Below, one piece after another: positions 16,851 to 25,015 of a stretch of DNA of 32,716 bases. The notes beneath the pieces are model-generated. The model had not been told where the DNA came from. It saw only the letters and a program-made list of their open reading frames with translations, and did not search any database. The stretch covers positions 1 to 32,716 of the forward strand of contig CAYUJE010000019.1 of NCBI GenBank assembly GCA_964444865.1, given 5' to 3'. The DNA comes from SXOA01 sp964444865 (GTDB lineage: Bacteria; Planctomycetota; Planctomycetia; Pirellulales; Pirellulaceae). The position numbers and the translations under genes were made by a program. Position 1 is the first letter of the stretch. Every line of letters begins with the position of its first letter.

Positions 16851-19142
16851 ATGGAAACTGTTAATCCGCCTAGCGGACCGCCTCCCACGGCTGTCCTTCG
16901 AGATCCTTTGCAGTCGGCTAACGCCAGACTGGCGGCGGTGTCTGCGCTTCTGGATAATGCACAGGAATCTGAAATTCCTCTGGTCTTGCCCGAGACCGAG
17001 TTTGAAAATCAACTGGTGCAAGTGCGGCTGGGAATGGCCAGTTCGCTGTTCGCCGCTCTGCGTGCCCGACATGCTCCGACCGCCTCACACTGTCTGCGCG
17101 TGGCGATGGGGTGTTCTTCCTGGCTCATTCTTCAAAGCATTCAAGGCGCGCAAAATGATGAAATCGAAGTCGCAGCGCTCCTGCATGACATAGGCAAAAT
17201 CGGCGTTCCTGATCGTGTGCTCCTCAAGCCGGGCCAACTCAGCACCGAAGAGCACGTCAGCATGGAACAGCAGCGTCGAGTGGGAGTGCAAATCCTGCGA
17301 TCCTGCTGCGTTTCGCAGAACATGCTCGACATCGTGCTCCACAGCGGAGCCTGGTATGACGGCCGGCGCGAGGGACAAACGCTTCACGGCGACGCCCTTC
17401 CGCTCGGTGCTCGCATGGTGGCAATTGTGGATGCCTTCGACGCTATGACCACTGATCAAGTCTATCGACGGGCAATGTCCCGTGAACGGGCTCTGTCCGA
17501 ACTGTTTGAATTCGCCGGCACGCAGTTTGACCCTTTGCTGGTCAAGGATTTCTGCAATCTGATTTCCGCCGACCAGGTTCAACTCAGTGCCGCGGTCGCC
17601 CGCCGCTGGCTCAAGCAGTTGCAGAGGGAAGCATCGGATGGAATGTGGCACCTCTCCTCAAATTCCCAGTCCAGTGCACCGCACGCTTCCACGGTGTTCC
17701 AGGAAAAGCTGCTGGAGAGCATGCACGATGCGGTCATCTTCGTAGACGACACACTGCGGATCACCCAGTGGAACCGGGCAGCCGAACGCCTGACGGGAAT
17801 TGCGTCCTCCGGAGTCCAGCAAAAAAGTTGGACCCCCTCCCTGCTCGGGCTGAAAGACGAACGCCAAAAGGTCGTTACGGAAAAGGATTGCCCCATCGCG
17901 GCTGCCATCAAAACAGGAGAAGAGTCATTCCGCCGCTTTACCTTGAAGGCCCGCCATGACCAGATGGTGCAAGTGGACGCTCATTTAGTCCCCGTGCATG
18001 GCAAGAGAAACGTCGTGCATGGCGCTGCCATGCTGCTGCGAGATGCTTCCCAGCAAGTCACGCTGGAACAGCGGCTCAAGTCCTTGCATGAGCGAGCCAC
18101 GCGAGACCCCCTGACGCGCGTGGCCAACCGTGAGGAATTTGACCGAACCCAGGAACAGTTCGTCATCACTCACCTGGAAAGGCGAGTGCCGTGCAGCCTG
18201 ATTATCTGCGATATCGACCACTTCAAAAAAATCAACGACCGCTACGGACACCAGGCGGGGGACGCGGTGTTGATTGCCTTCGCGGCGCTACTGAAGCGGT
18301 TCAGCCGCCCAGGCGATCTGGTGGCTCGTTACGGTGGTGAAGAGTTTGTGCTCCTCTGTGCCGACTGCAGCAATGCCACCGCGACGCAGCGGGCCGAGCA
18401 AATCCGCCAGGAATTGGAAAGCACTCCGCAGCACGCCATCGAGGGCAAGAACATTACTTCCAGCTTCGGCGTCACGGAACTGCAGGACGGGGACACCTCC
18501 GAAACCATGCTTCGCCGAGCGGATCGGGCCCTGTATCAAGCCAAAGAGCACGGACGTAATCGCGTGGTGCAACTTGGTGCCGGCATCAGCGGCGCGGCCG
18601 AACCGCAGAAAAAGACCAGTTGGTTCTCCTGGTTCTTTGCCACCCCGACCGAGCAACTCCTGCAAAGAACGCTGACCACCGCCGTGCCGCTGTATATTGT
18701 GGTTGAAAAACTGAAGGGATTCATCGCGGATCACGATTCCGAGGTCGTTCCCGTGGACGATCGGCGAGTCGCGCTCAAGATTGATGTCGGGGGACCGTCC
18801 AGCCTCAGACGGAGAGGAGATCGCGAGATCTCCTTCGTGATTGATCTGGAGTTTGACGAAGTGAAAGGGACGGGCCAAGGGAAGGGACAATCACTTTCCC
18901 GCACACTCATCCATGTTGCCATTCGTCCCCAGCGCAGCCGCGACCGACGCCAGCGGGATGTATTGGATCGAGCCCGCCAGTTACTCGGCAGCCTCAAGAG
19001 CTATCTGGTGGCCCAGGAACAGAACCCGACCTCGATGGTCGCGCCGGCTACGCCGCCCCCCAATGAATCGGAGCCGGCAGTGTTGCAACTAGCACAACAT
19101 AGTGCCACGCCCTGGACGGACAAAAAGGAAGCAGGCGAATGA
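16851..19142 (+). CDS. Degenerate HD-GYP / PAS / GGDEF c-di-GMP signalling protein
   Basis: A 763-residue cytoplasmic protein. Residues 60-240 are an HD-GYP-type domain retaining His80, HD at 112-113 (LHDIGKIGVPD) and His164. The next metal His is Gln141, the HHE triad reads HSG, and the GYP motif is missing (DGRREG at 170-175), so phosphodiesterase activity is doubtful. Residues 285-400 are a PAS domain (MHDAVIFVDDTLRITQWNRA). Residues 410-570 are a GGDEF domain with an intact RYGGEEF active site (495-499) and an RxxD inhibitory site (RPGD, 486-489) five residues before it, so it should synthesise c-di-GMP under feedback control. Residues 600-735 are an unassigned domain. Start ATG 16851 is preferred over GTG 16821 on protein grounds. 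Flagellin follows after one base. Confidence 0.9.
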   Translation: METVNPPSGPPPTAVLRDPLQSANARLAAVSALLDNAQESEIPLVLPETEFENQLVQVRLGMASSLFAALRARHAPTASHCLRVAMGCSSWLILQSIQGAQNDEIEVAALLHDIGKIGVPDRVLLKPGQLSTEEHVSMEQQRRVGVQILRSCCVSQNMLDIVLHSGAWYDGRREGQTLHGDALPLGARMVAIVDAFDAMTTDQVYRRAMSRERALSELFEFAGTQFDPLLVKDFCNLISADQVQLSAAVARRWLKQLQREASDGMWHLSSNSQSSAPHASTVFQEKLLESMHDAVIFVDDTLRITQWNRAAERLTGIASSGVQQKSWTPSLLGLKDERQKVVTEKDCPIAAAIKTGEESFRRFTLKARHDQMVQVDAHLVPVHGKRNVVHGAAMLLRDASQQVTLEQRLKSLHERATRDPLTRVANREEFDRTQEQFVITHLERRVPCSLIICDIDHFKKINDRYGHQAGDAVLIAFAALLKRFSRPGDLVARYGGEEFVLLCADCSNATATQRAEQIRQELESTPQHAIEGKNITSSFGVTELQDGDTSETMLRRADRALYQAKEHGRNRVVQLGAGISGAAEPQKKTSWFSWFFATPTEQLLQRTLTTAVPLYIVVEKLKGFIADHDSEVVPVDDRRVALKIDVGGPSSLRRRGDREISFVIDLEFDEVKGTGQGKGQSLSRTLIHVAIRPQRSRDRRQRDVLDRARQLLGSLKSYLVAQEQNPTSMVAPATPPPNESEPAVLQLAQHSATPWTDKKEAGE

Positions 19143-19143
19143 T

Positions 19144-20556
19144 ATGCTGCGGCTAGGACCCTCCTTTGGCGGATTTGAAAAACAGCTCTTGGGAGCCTTG
19201 GCGGTTGCCAATGCGCAAGTCGCTCTTTCCACGCTCAGGGTCAGCACCGGAAAAAAAATCAACTCGCCATCGGACAACCCCTCGCAGTTCGTGCAATTGG
19301 ATTCGCTGCAACGTGAGAAATCCGCCGTTCAGGCTGCCGTGGAACGGGTGGATGGTGCCGCTAACATCGGCTCGCAACTGCAAACCAGCCTGGATACCGC
19401 CATCAAGCAGCTCTCCGATATCCGCAAGCTGCTGCTGGATGACGCCGACCAATCTTTGACTACCGCCAGTCGCATCGAAAACCAGCAAAAAATCGACGCG
19501 GCGCTGCAGCAGATTTCCTTGCTTGCCCGCAAGTCCATCGAGGGGAAACGAATTCTGGATGGGGGCTCGAATTACCTGGTGACCGGACAGAATGCCGCCC
19601 AGGTGAAAAACGTGCAAGTCTACTCGCTCGGGGCCAGCACCTCCCTTTCCGGCAGTGTTACCGCAGCAGCGACCAAAGGTTCGCTGTCCTACACCGGCGC
19701 AGACGGAAAGGTGACGGCCGCGGCTTCCTTTACACTCAGCGGCAAGCTCGGCTCGGCAGCCGTCGCCATCGCCGCCAACGACACGCTCAGCAGCGTCGCC
19801 ACGAAGATCAACAACGCCAGCTATGGAACAGGGGTCATCGCCACGGCCGACGGCGATGAATTGACATTCTCCACTGTCGACTATGGGACCAAGGCGACGA
19901 TTGCCATCAACGTCACCAGCGGCACCTTTGCAACCACCGGCGGAATTGGAAATGGCACGTCTCAGGGCACCGATGCCGTCGCCACACTCGACGGACTGGC
20001 TCCCGCCAGCATCGAAGGCAATCGGCTGACCTATACCCGGAATGGAACGCACGTCGAAATCGATTTGGCCGCCGGATATACCGGCGCGATCAGCCCCCTG
20101 TCATTTTCCGATTCTCTCACGCTCAAATTTGCCTTGGGCACCGGCACCGAACAGACGAAACTCGGCTTGCGCGGAATTCAGCTCGAAATCCTCGGCGGCA
20201 ACAGCGGCACGCTCGACCAGCTTGCCTCCGGGGGTGCGCTGTCGGGACTTTCCACGAACACCGCCCAGGCCATTCGAGTCGTGGACGAAGCTTCCGCTCA
20301 ACTCACGGTGCTGGCCGGCAAAGTCAATGGCTTTACCGACATCACTATCAGTTCTTCCGCGGAATTCCTGAACGCCTGGGACGAGAATCTCACCACCAGC
20401 ATCAGCAAGTTGAACGGTGTTGACGACGACGTCGAGAACAAGAATATTACCAAGTATCAAACGCTGGCCGCCAACGCACTCGCTTCCCTCTCCATCCTGC
20501 AACAACAACAAGCCAGCATGGCCTATCTGGTCCAGCGTCTGGCGGGATTCGGCTAA
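19144..20556 (+). CDS. Flagellin
   Basis: A 470-residue flagellin. The conserved N-terminal D0/D1 region (about 1-140) contains ALSTLRVSTGKKINSPSDNP and continuous amphipathic helices. The variable centre (about 150-330) contains a flagellin-IN motif (VAIAANDTLSSVATKINNAS). The C-terminal D1/D0 helices (about 380-470) end TLAANALASLSILQQQQASM. It is secreted by the flagellar type III system, so no signal peptide is expected. The ATG at 19144 lies one base after the c-di-GMP gene stop, with GGAAGCAGG upstream, and gives the short N-terminus typical of flagellins. A FlgL-type junction protein is a less likely alternative. No other flagellar gene is in the window. Confidence 0.9.
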   Translation: MLRLGPSFGGFEKQLLGALAVANAQVALSTLRVSTGKKINSPSDNPSQFVQLDSLQREKSAVQAAVERVDGAANIGSQLQTSLDTAIKQLSDIRKLLLDDADQSLTTASRIENQQKIDAALQQISLLARKSIEGKRILDGGSNYLVTGQNAAQVKNVQVYSLGASTSLSGSVTAAATKGSLSYTGADGKVTAAASFTLSGKLGSAAVAIAANDTLSSVATKINNASYGTGVIATADGDELTFSTVDYGTKATIAINVTSGTFATTGGIGNGTSQGTDAVATLDGLAPASIEGNRLTYTRNGTHVEIDLAAGYTGAISPLSFSDSLTLKFALGTGTEQTKLGLRGIQLEILGGNSGTLDQLASGGALSGLSTNTAQAIRVVDEASAQLTVLAGKVNGFTDITISSSAEFLNAWDENLTTSISKLNGVDDDVENKNITKYQTLAANALASLSILQQQQASMAYLVQRLAGFG

Positions 20557-20613
20557 GAGTCTGCTCTCTGGTTCCGAGACTCTGCCTCGCCGGAACAAAG
20601 CCAGCGGAAAGAC

Positions 20614-20997
20614 CTACTTCTTCGCGGGCAGATTCTTTGAATCCTTCAGCCCTTTCACCCAGGCTTCGAAGACCACTATTTCTTCATCCGAAAGTCGGCC
20701 CGCGGGCGGCATCTGATAGTCGGTTTCCTGGTAACGTATCGCCCGGAGCAGGAAGCTGTTCTCGAGATCCCCCGCCACCACGCCGGGGCCGTTCGCCCCG
20801 CCTTTCATAATCCCTTCCAGCGAATCCAGCTTGAGATTCCCCTTCAGCTCACTCGCCTTTTCAGAATGGCATTCATAGCAATGATGCACCAGCAAAGGCT
20901 TGACCTTGGCTTCAAACACCGCCAGCGAATCAGCTCCCTGCGCGGACGCAGATCCCAGCAGCAAGCAGATCGGCAGTAGAAGGGATGCGAGCTTCAC
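20614..20997 (-). CDS. Planctomycete-type cytochrome c, single heme
   Basis: A 127-residue exported c-type cytochrome. The signal peptide (LASLLLPICLLLGSASAQG) is followed by the heme-binding motif CYECH (Cys40, Cys43, His44), in the phrase KVKPLLVHHCYECHSEKASE that is characteristic of the planctomycete cytochrome-c domain. YQMPPAG (Met96) is the probable distal ligand. The domain is normally found at the N-terminus of large DUF1549/DUF1553 proteins; here it stands alone. The start is GTG at 20997, since the frame upstream to 21150 has no signal-like character. No obvious ribosome-binding site is seen. An electron-transfer role is inferred. Confidence 0.9.
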   Translation of the reverse strand: MKLASLLLPICLLLGSASAQGADSLAVFEAKVKPLLVHHCYECHSEKASELKGNLKLDSLEGIMKGGANGPGVVAGDLENSFLLRAIRYQETDYQMPPAGRLSDEEIVVFEAWVKGLKDSKNLPAKK

Positions 20998-21337
20998 AGG
21001 GAACTGAGGGGAATTCGTGAAAGGATGAAAGCAGAAGTACTGACAGGGAAAGTTGGGGCTCCTCCTATTAGACTCGTCACAACAGGCGCTGGCTAGATTC
21101 TTTCTCTGAAAAAGTGCGGTCGTAAGAGCACAAACTCCCGCCCGACTCACCCGCTTGGGGTTTAGATAGTGTCAGGGGAAAGCAGCCAGGTTCGCCCATG
21201 CCGCACAAAACCGCGCTGTCTGGAGTCGGACGGTTGTCGCTTCCAACAGGCCGTTCATCGTGCGAAATCCGCGAGATACTCCCAGGCAGTGCTCCAACAC
21301 GCCCCCAATACTTCACCGAAGGCCTGGCAATGCCGCG
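20998..21337. other. Non-coding stretch between rsbU-like and cytochrome genes
   Basis: Contains the upstream region of the cytochrome gene (minus strand) and the downstream region of the phosphatase gene. Short open frames here lack domains and start signals. I see no strong hairpin, tRNA or promoter consensus. Confidence 0.5.
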
Positions 21338-22630
21338 CTACGAGTTTCTGCGGACCGCCAGGAGTGTGAGATCATCGGGCGGGCTGTCACCGACGTAATG
21401 CAGTTCCACGGCCCGGCCGATGTTGCGGACGAGTTCCGCCAAGGAGCCGCGGGATCCTTTCACGATGCATTCTTGCAGCCGCTCGTTGCCGAACTGCGTG
21501 CCGCGCTGGTCCATGGATTCCACGATGCCGTCGGTACCGAGGACGAGGATGTCGCCGGGTTGCATCGAGAGGACCGGCCCCAGCGGGAAATCCGGCGGAT
21601 CGAGGACGCCGATGGGCAGGCCGGTGGATTCGAGGTCGAGGAATGAGCGGTCTGCCGCACGGAAGAGCATCGCCGGAGCATGGCCCGCGTTGGCAAATTG
21701 AACCTGGTGGCTTTGGGAATCGAGCATTGCCAAAACCATCGTGACAAAGGCTCCATTTTCAAAGTCATCCGCCAGCGCTCGGCCGAGCGATTCGAGCAGC
21801 ACTTGCGGCGAGGATTCTCGCAACAGCAAGGTGCGAATCGATGCTCGGACGGAGGCCATGAGCAGGCTCGGGCCGAGGCCGTGCCCGCAGACGTCGGCGA
21901 TGCAGAACGCGGTGCGGCTTTCGGTCAGCGGAATCACATCGCAGTAATCGCCGCCGACGGCTTCGTTGGGGAACCACCAGGTAGCCGCTTCATAGCCGGC
22001 GATTGAGGGCATTTGGCTGGGCATGAAGCGGCGCTGGACTTCGCGGGCAATATTGAGCGATGCTTCCAATTCTTTGCGGCGCTCGATGTCCTCCACCAGG
22101 CGGGCTCGGTCGAGGGCGGCTGCGGCGTGGTTGCTGAAGGCGATCGCCAGGCTTTCATCGTCGGAATCGAACGGGCCGCCGATGTTGTTGAGCATTTCCA
22201 GGACGCCGAGCAACCGGCCGTCCCGCGCGGCGACGAGGGGGACGGCGAGAATCGTTTTGGTGCTGTAGCGGGCGGCTTTGTCGTAAGTGCTGTCCCAGCG
22301 AGGTTCCTTGGCGGTATCGGCAACGTTGAGCATCAGCCGTTGGCGGGCGACGAGTCCGGCGATCCCTTGATCGATCTTGAGGTGAATGGGGACATCGGTG
22401 CCGGCTGTGGTGAAGAGGATTTCTCGCTTAGGGTCGTATTGATAGAGGATCGCCCGCTCGCAATGGAGGGCATTGCAGGCTTCCTTCACAATCGCATCGA
22501 GAGCCCGGGAAAGGTCGATTTCCAAGGCCAGCACTCGCGTCACTTCCAGCAGGCGGTTAAGCCCCGGCAAACTGTTGCAGATGCGCTCGGGGGAGAGCAT
22601 GAAGACGAGCGGATCGTTTGTGGCTGGCAT
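21338..22630 (-). CDS. GAF-domain PP2C-type phosphatase (RsbU/SpoIIE family)
   Basis: A 430-residue cytoplasmic protein: GAF sensor domain at about 25-175, a short coiled-coil linker (EDIERRKELEASLNIAREVQ) and a SpoIIE/RsbU-type PPM phosphatase at about 205-428. Metal-binding and catalytic motifs are intact: VGGDYCDV (Asp228), ADVCGHG (Asp246), ANAGHAP, LGTDGIVE (Asp367) and DDLTLLAV (Asp419-420). By family knowledge such enzymes dephosphorylate anti-sigma-factor antagonists in partner-switching cascades; no antagonist or anti-sigma kinase is encoded nearby. The ATG at 22630 has AGGA upstream. An inverted-repeat element lies about 55 bases upstream of the start, between this gene and the next. 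Confidence 0.93.
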   Translation of the reverse strand: MPATNDPLVFMLSPERICNSLPGLNRLLEVTRVLALEIDLSRALDAIVKEACNALHCERAILYQYDPKREILFTTAGTDVPIHLKIDQGIAGLVARQRLMLNVADTAKEPRWDSTYDKAARYSTKTILAVPLVAARDGRLLGVLEMLNNIGGPFDSDDESLAIAFSNHAAAALDRARLVEDIERRKELEASLNIAREVQRRFMPSQMPSIAGYEAATWWFPNEAVGGDYCDVIPLTESRTAFCIADVCGHGLGPSLLMASVRASIRTLLLRESSPQVLLESLGRALADDFENGAFVTMVLAMLDSQSHQVQFANAGHAPAMLFRAADRSFLDLESTGLPIGVLDPPDFPLGPVLSMQPGDILVLGTDGIVESMDQRGTQFGNERLQECIVKGSRGSLAELVRNIGRAVELHYVGDSPPDDLTLLAVRRNS

Positions 22631-22685
22631 GGTACTTCCTTTGCATTCCGTTACTGTTCGGCGCGGGACTCACACGGTTCGGCGC

Positions 22686-22775
22686 GGGTCTCTGACCCCG
22701 CCGAAGCGCCGGACCGAAGGTCTCCTGCGAACAGGGAGACCTGCGGTCAATCGTGAGTGCGGGGTCGGCAGACCC
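22686..22775. repeat. Nested inverted-repeat element (REP/MITE-like)
   Basis: An inner pair of 14-base arms (22712-22725 and 22735-22748, one mismatch, nine-base loop) sits inside an outer pair (22686-22701 and 22759-22775) in which GGGTCT...GACCCCGC is answered by GCGGGGTC...AGACCC. A short direct repeat, GTTCGGCGCGGG, occurs just before it at about 22676-22688 and 22656-22667. No coding capacity. It lies between two co-oriented genes. Confidence 0.7.
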
Positions 22776-22801
22776 TCGCCCAACTCCGTTCACCTTGGAG
22801 T

Positions 22802-23716
22802 TCAGTCTACGCCTCGCTCCAGTCGGGCCGCAATCCACTGATGAGAGACGAAGCGGCGAAGGAGGCCGGTCATCGCCTGACGGAGTGCCTCGCGGTGCTT
22901 CGCGGGAACTCCCCTTTCGGAGAAGCCGTGCCACTGTAAGTCGACCTCCCACTTCGCCGCAGCAGAAGCGGCATTGACGCGCTCTTGCAGGCGAAGTCCC
23001 CACAGAAGGCCGAACGTGTCGCGGAAGTCGAGCCAGAGTTGATCGAAGGAGCCAGCTTCCGGCGGTTTGCCAGTCCTACTGGAACCAACTCTGGCGATAG
23101 CCACGGAAATGGCAAGTAGAAATAACGCCACGCTGGGTCCAGCCGGGAGCATGGTCAGAAAGTCCATGCCGCGCAGCAGCGGCAGATGAGGGGCGAACAG
23201 GATGATCTGGCCAAGGGACACCAGCCAGGCGGCGAATCGATTGCCCGTCGGCAGATAATTGACGAGGCCCATCAGGATAAGTACCCAGAGCATCCAGGCG
23301 CGGGCATCTCCCAAAACAAAGCGGTCGCTTCGTTGCATCGCGAGCGCCGAGAGCGCGGAGAGCGAGACAATTCCCCACAGGGCAAGGACTACAAAATTCC
23401 AGGCCAGATGCTGCGGACGTTTCGCCCCGAGCACCGAGACGAACGGGCAGAAGCTGAGAGCGGCCGCGCAAAACCGCAGCGGCATGAGCCAGGAATCTGC
23501 CAGGGGAATCGCGGCTTTCGCAAGTTCCACGCCGGTAATGGCGACGGCCGTGGCGGCAGTCCACCAGGCGGCGGAGACAAGAGTCGTTTCGGCAATCGCG
23601 GGTCGATAGTTCCACAAACCCAGCAGAATGGACACTGCAGCCAGCACCGCACCAACTGCCGCGGCGGAATCTCGCCAGGCAGAAGCTTGAACAGCGGCAA
23701 TCAGCAATTCCGGCAA
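22802..23716 (-). CDS. Polytopic membrane protein of unknown function
   Basis: About 304 residues from the TTG at 23716, which has AAGGGA about nine bases upstream. The open frame extends to an ATG at 23812, but those 32 codons lie mostly inside an inverted repeat and the ATG has no spaced ribosome-binding site, so I prefer 23716. Some seven or eight hydrophobic segments occupy the first 220 residues (for example AAAVGAVLAAVSILLGLW, FVVLALWGIVSLSALSALA and SVALFLLAISVAIARV). The cytoplasmic-looking tail contains SFDQLWLDFRDTFGLLWGLR and HREALRQAMTGLLRRFVSHQ. I do not recognise the family. Repeat elements flank it on both sides. Confidence 0.72.
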   Translation of the reverse strand: MPELLIAAVQASAWRDSAAAVGAVLAAVSILLGLWNYRPAIAETTLVSAAWWTAATAVAITGVELAKAAIPLADSWLMPLRFCAAALSFCPFVSVLGAKRPQHLAWNFVVLALWGIVSLSALSALAMQRSDRFVLGDARAWMLWVLILMGLVNYLPTGNRFAAWLVSLGQIILFAPHLPLLRGMDFLTMLPAGPSVALFLLAISVAIARVGSSRTGKPPEAGSFDQLWLDFRDTFGLLWGLRLQERVNAASAAAKWEVDLQWHGFSERGVPAKHREALRQAMTGLLRRFVSHQWIAARLERGVD

Positions 23717-23738
23717 AATCGGCAATTCCCTTTTGGAG

Positions 23739-23811
23739 TGGCACTGGCTGACAAACCAGCAGAATCCTACGTGACAGTAGCGGATTTCCCGCGGCTTGTC
23801 TGCCAGTGCCA
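23739..23811. repeat. Inverted repeat with 19-base arms
   Basis: Arms at 23739-23757 and 23793-23811 pair with two mismatches (TGGCACTGGC..GACAA core) around a 35-base spacer. It has the form of a small MITE/REP-like hairpin and overlaps the 5' end of the open frame of the membrane protein, which is why the start of that gene is uncertain. Confidence 0.7.
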
Positions 23812-23855
23812 TCCTTCGTACCGAGAGTTCCGTCTATGACGGCTCCGGGCTCAAA

Positions 23856-23879
23856 AAATGTTGCCAAAAAGCAACATTT
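23856..23879. promoter_or_regulatory. Perfect 9-base dyad, operator- or hairpin-like
   Basis: AAATGTTGC (23856-23864) and GCAACATTT (23871-23879) form a perfect palindrome with a six-base centre CAAAAA. It lies about 150 bases upstream of the Cys-rich protein gene, in the divergent promoter region. A run of T follows only on the minus strand, where no gene ends, so an operator or regulatory hairpin is likelier than a terminator. Confidence 0.4.
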
Positions 23880-24027
23880 GTGTTTGCCCGTTGGTAAATC
23901 GTCGGGCATCTTTTCGCATGGCATGGATTCCGTGAGGCGCTCAGGCGCGCGCGGACGGGAAGCGAGTTTTGGGGAACGTCCAGCCGCTTCCGCAAGTACA
24001 AGGGACGTCAGGAAGAAGGAGAATCAC

Positions 24028-24756
24028 ATGAAGTGGTCAAGATGGATCGTTTTGTCGATAGCCGCATTCGGCGCTCTCGCCGCGAATGCAGCCGAGCCGC
24101 GGCTGAGCGCACCTCGGGTTGCACGAGTCTCGGCGATTTCCGCCCGGAATGCGGCGGATGAATTGGATGTCGCCCCCCCCATGGCGACCGCGCCCCGCGC
24201 GGCCATCACGCCGCATGCACCGGTGCATTACCGTCTGGCGACGTGGGACATTTGGGGAGGGACGGCCACGGGATACGTCTACTCGCCGGGAGCCTGCGAT
24301 TACACGCCGCCGTGTGTCAATCATCTGTGGGATGGCTATGTGCAGACGCCGCACCGGTGCTATGGGCCGCACATGCACCATCGCCGCCTACATGGCTGCA
24401 GCGACTGCGGCGCATCGGCTGGCTGCAATTCTTGCGGCTCGGCCAACTCTTGTGGCTGCAGCGGGCACGCCAGTCTGCTGAAGCGGGCGCATGGCTGGCA
24501 TTTCGGGGGGAAGATTTACGGCGGCTGCTCGTCCTGCGGAAGCATCGCCCCGAGTTGCGGCTGCGACGGAGTGGGGGGTAAGTCTTCCGACACGGCCCCC
24601 TCCCCGGCACCGGCTCCCCAAGATGTCGAATCCCCGCCGGCCCCTATGCCGTCAGCGGAGGGAGAGTTCCAGGACTATGAACTTCCCCCTGAGAAAGCCT
24701 CTCGCGGCAAACGCTATCGCGGCTTCACGTTTCCGGAAAGCTCCCTGCAGCGGTAA
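24028..24756 (+). CDS. Cysteine-rich secreted protein of unknown function
   Basis: A 242-residue exported protein. The ATG at 24028 has a strong ribosome-binding site (GAAGGAG) and opens a signal peptide (WSRWIVLSIAAFGALAANA, cleavage before AEP). Thirteen cysteines lie between residues 90 and 179, mostly as Cys-x2-Cys pairs embedded in Gly/Ser: HGCSDCGAS, GCNSCGSANSCGCSGH, GGCSSCGSIAPSCGCDG. His-rich patches (PHMHHRRLHG) are interspersed. The C-terminus is Pro/Glu-rich (SPAPAPQDVESPPAPMP). Disulfide-crosslinked structural protein and metal binder are both possible; proteins of this look are common in planctomycetes. The gene ends before a strong terminator and appears monocistronic. Confidence 0.8.
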   Translation: MKWSRWIVLSIAAFGALAANAAEPRLSAPRVARVSAISARNAADELDVAPPMATAPRAAITPHAPVHYRLATWDIWGGTATGYVYSPGACDYTPPCVNHLWDGYVQTPHRCYGPHMHHRRLHGCSDCGASAGCNSCGSANSCGCSGHASLLKRAHGWHFGGKIYGGCSSCGSIAPSCGCDGVGGKSSDTAPSPAPAPQDVESPPAPMPSAEGEFQDYELPPEKASRGKRYRGFTFPESSLQR

Positions 24757-24863
24757 AAGCGGCCCTGCAATCGTCAACTTCGGCTTAAGCCCATCCGTGG
24801 GATTTGCCGATAGCACTATTACCGGGAGATCGAAGCAGCACGGGCGGCTTCGTATCAGGATAG

Positions 24864-24906
24864 AGGTCATGGCACAACGAAGGATCGGTGTGCCATGACC
24901 TTTTTT
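24864..24906 (+). terminator. Strong intrinsic terminator
   Basis: Perfect 13-base stem (24864-24876 with 24889-24901), 12-base loop, followed directly by a run of six T (24901-24906). It lies 108 bases after the stop of the Cys-rich gene and reads on the plus strand. Confidence 0.9.
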
Positions 24907-24943
24907 CGTGCGCCGTAACAGGACGGTGGATGAACGATGAGGA

Positions 24944-25015
24944 GGTGATGGGATGAGGGGATAAGGGGTAAAATGTTTCCATCTCCTCATCCCATTATCT
25001 CCTTATCCCATCACC
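24944..25015. repeat. 25-base imperfect inverted repeat enclosing a start codon
   Basis: Arms 24944-24968 and 24991-25015 match with three mismatches (GGTGATGGGAT-AGG core) around a 22-base spacer. The repeat is built of GATGAGG/GATAAGG units. The AAGGGG at 24963-24968, the apparent ribosome-binding site of the next gene, is in the left arm, and its ATG (24973) is in the loop. Confidence 0.75.

Noticed and set aside
20557..20613. Seven-base inverted repeat between flagellin and cytochrome stops
   Set aside because: Too short and loop too long, with no T-run; I would not call it a terminator.
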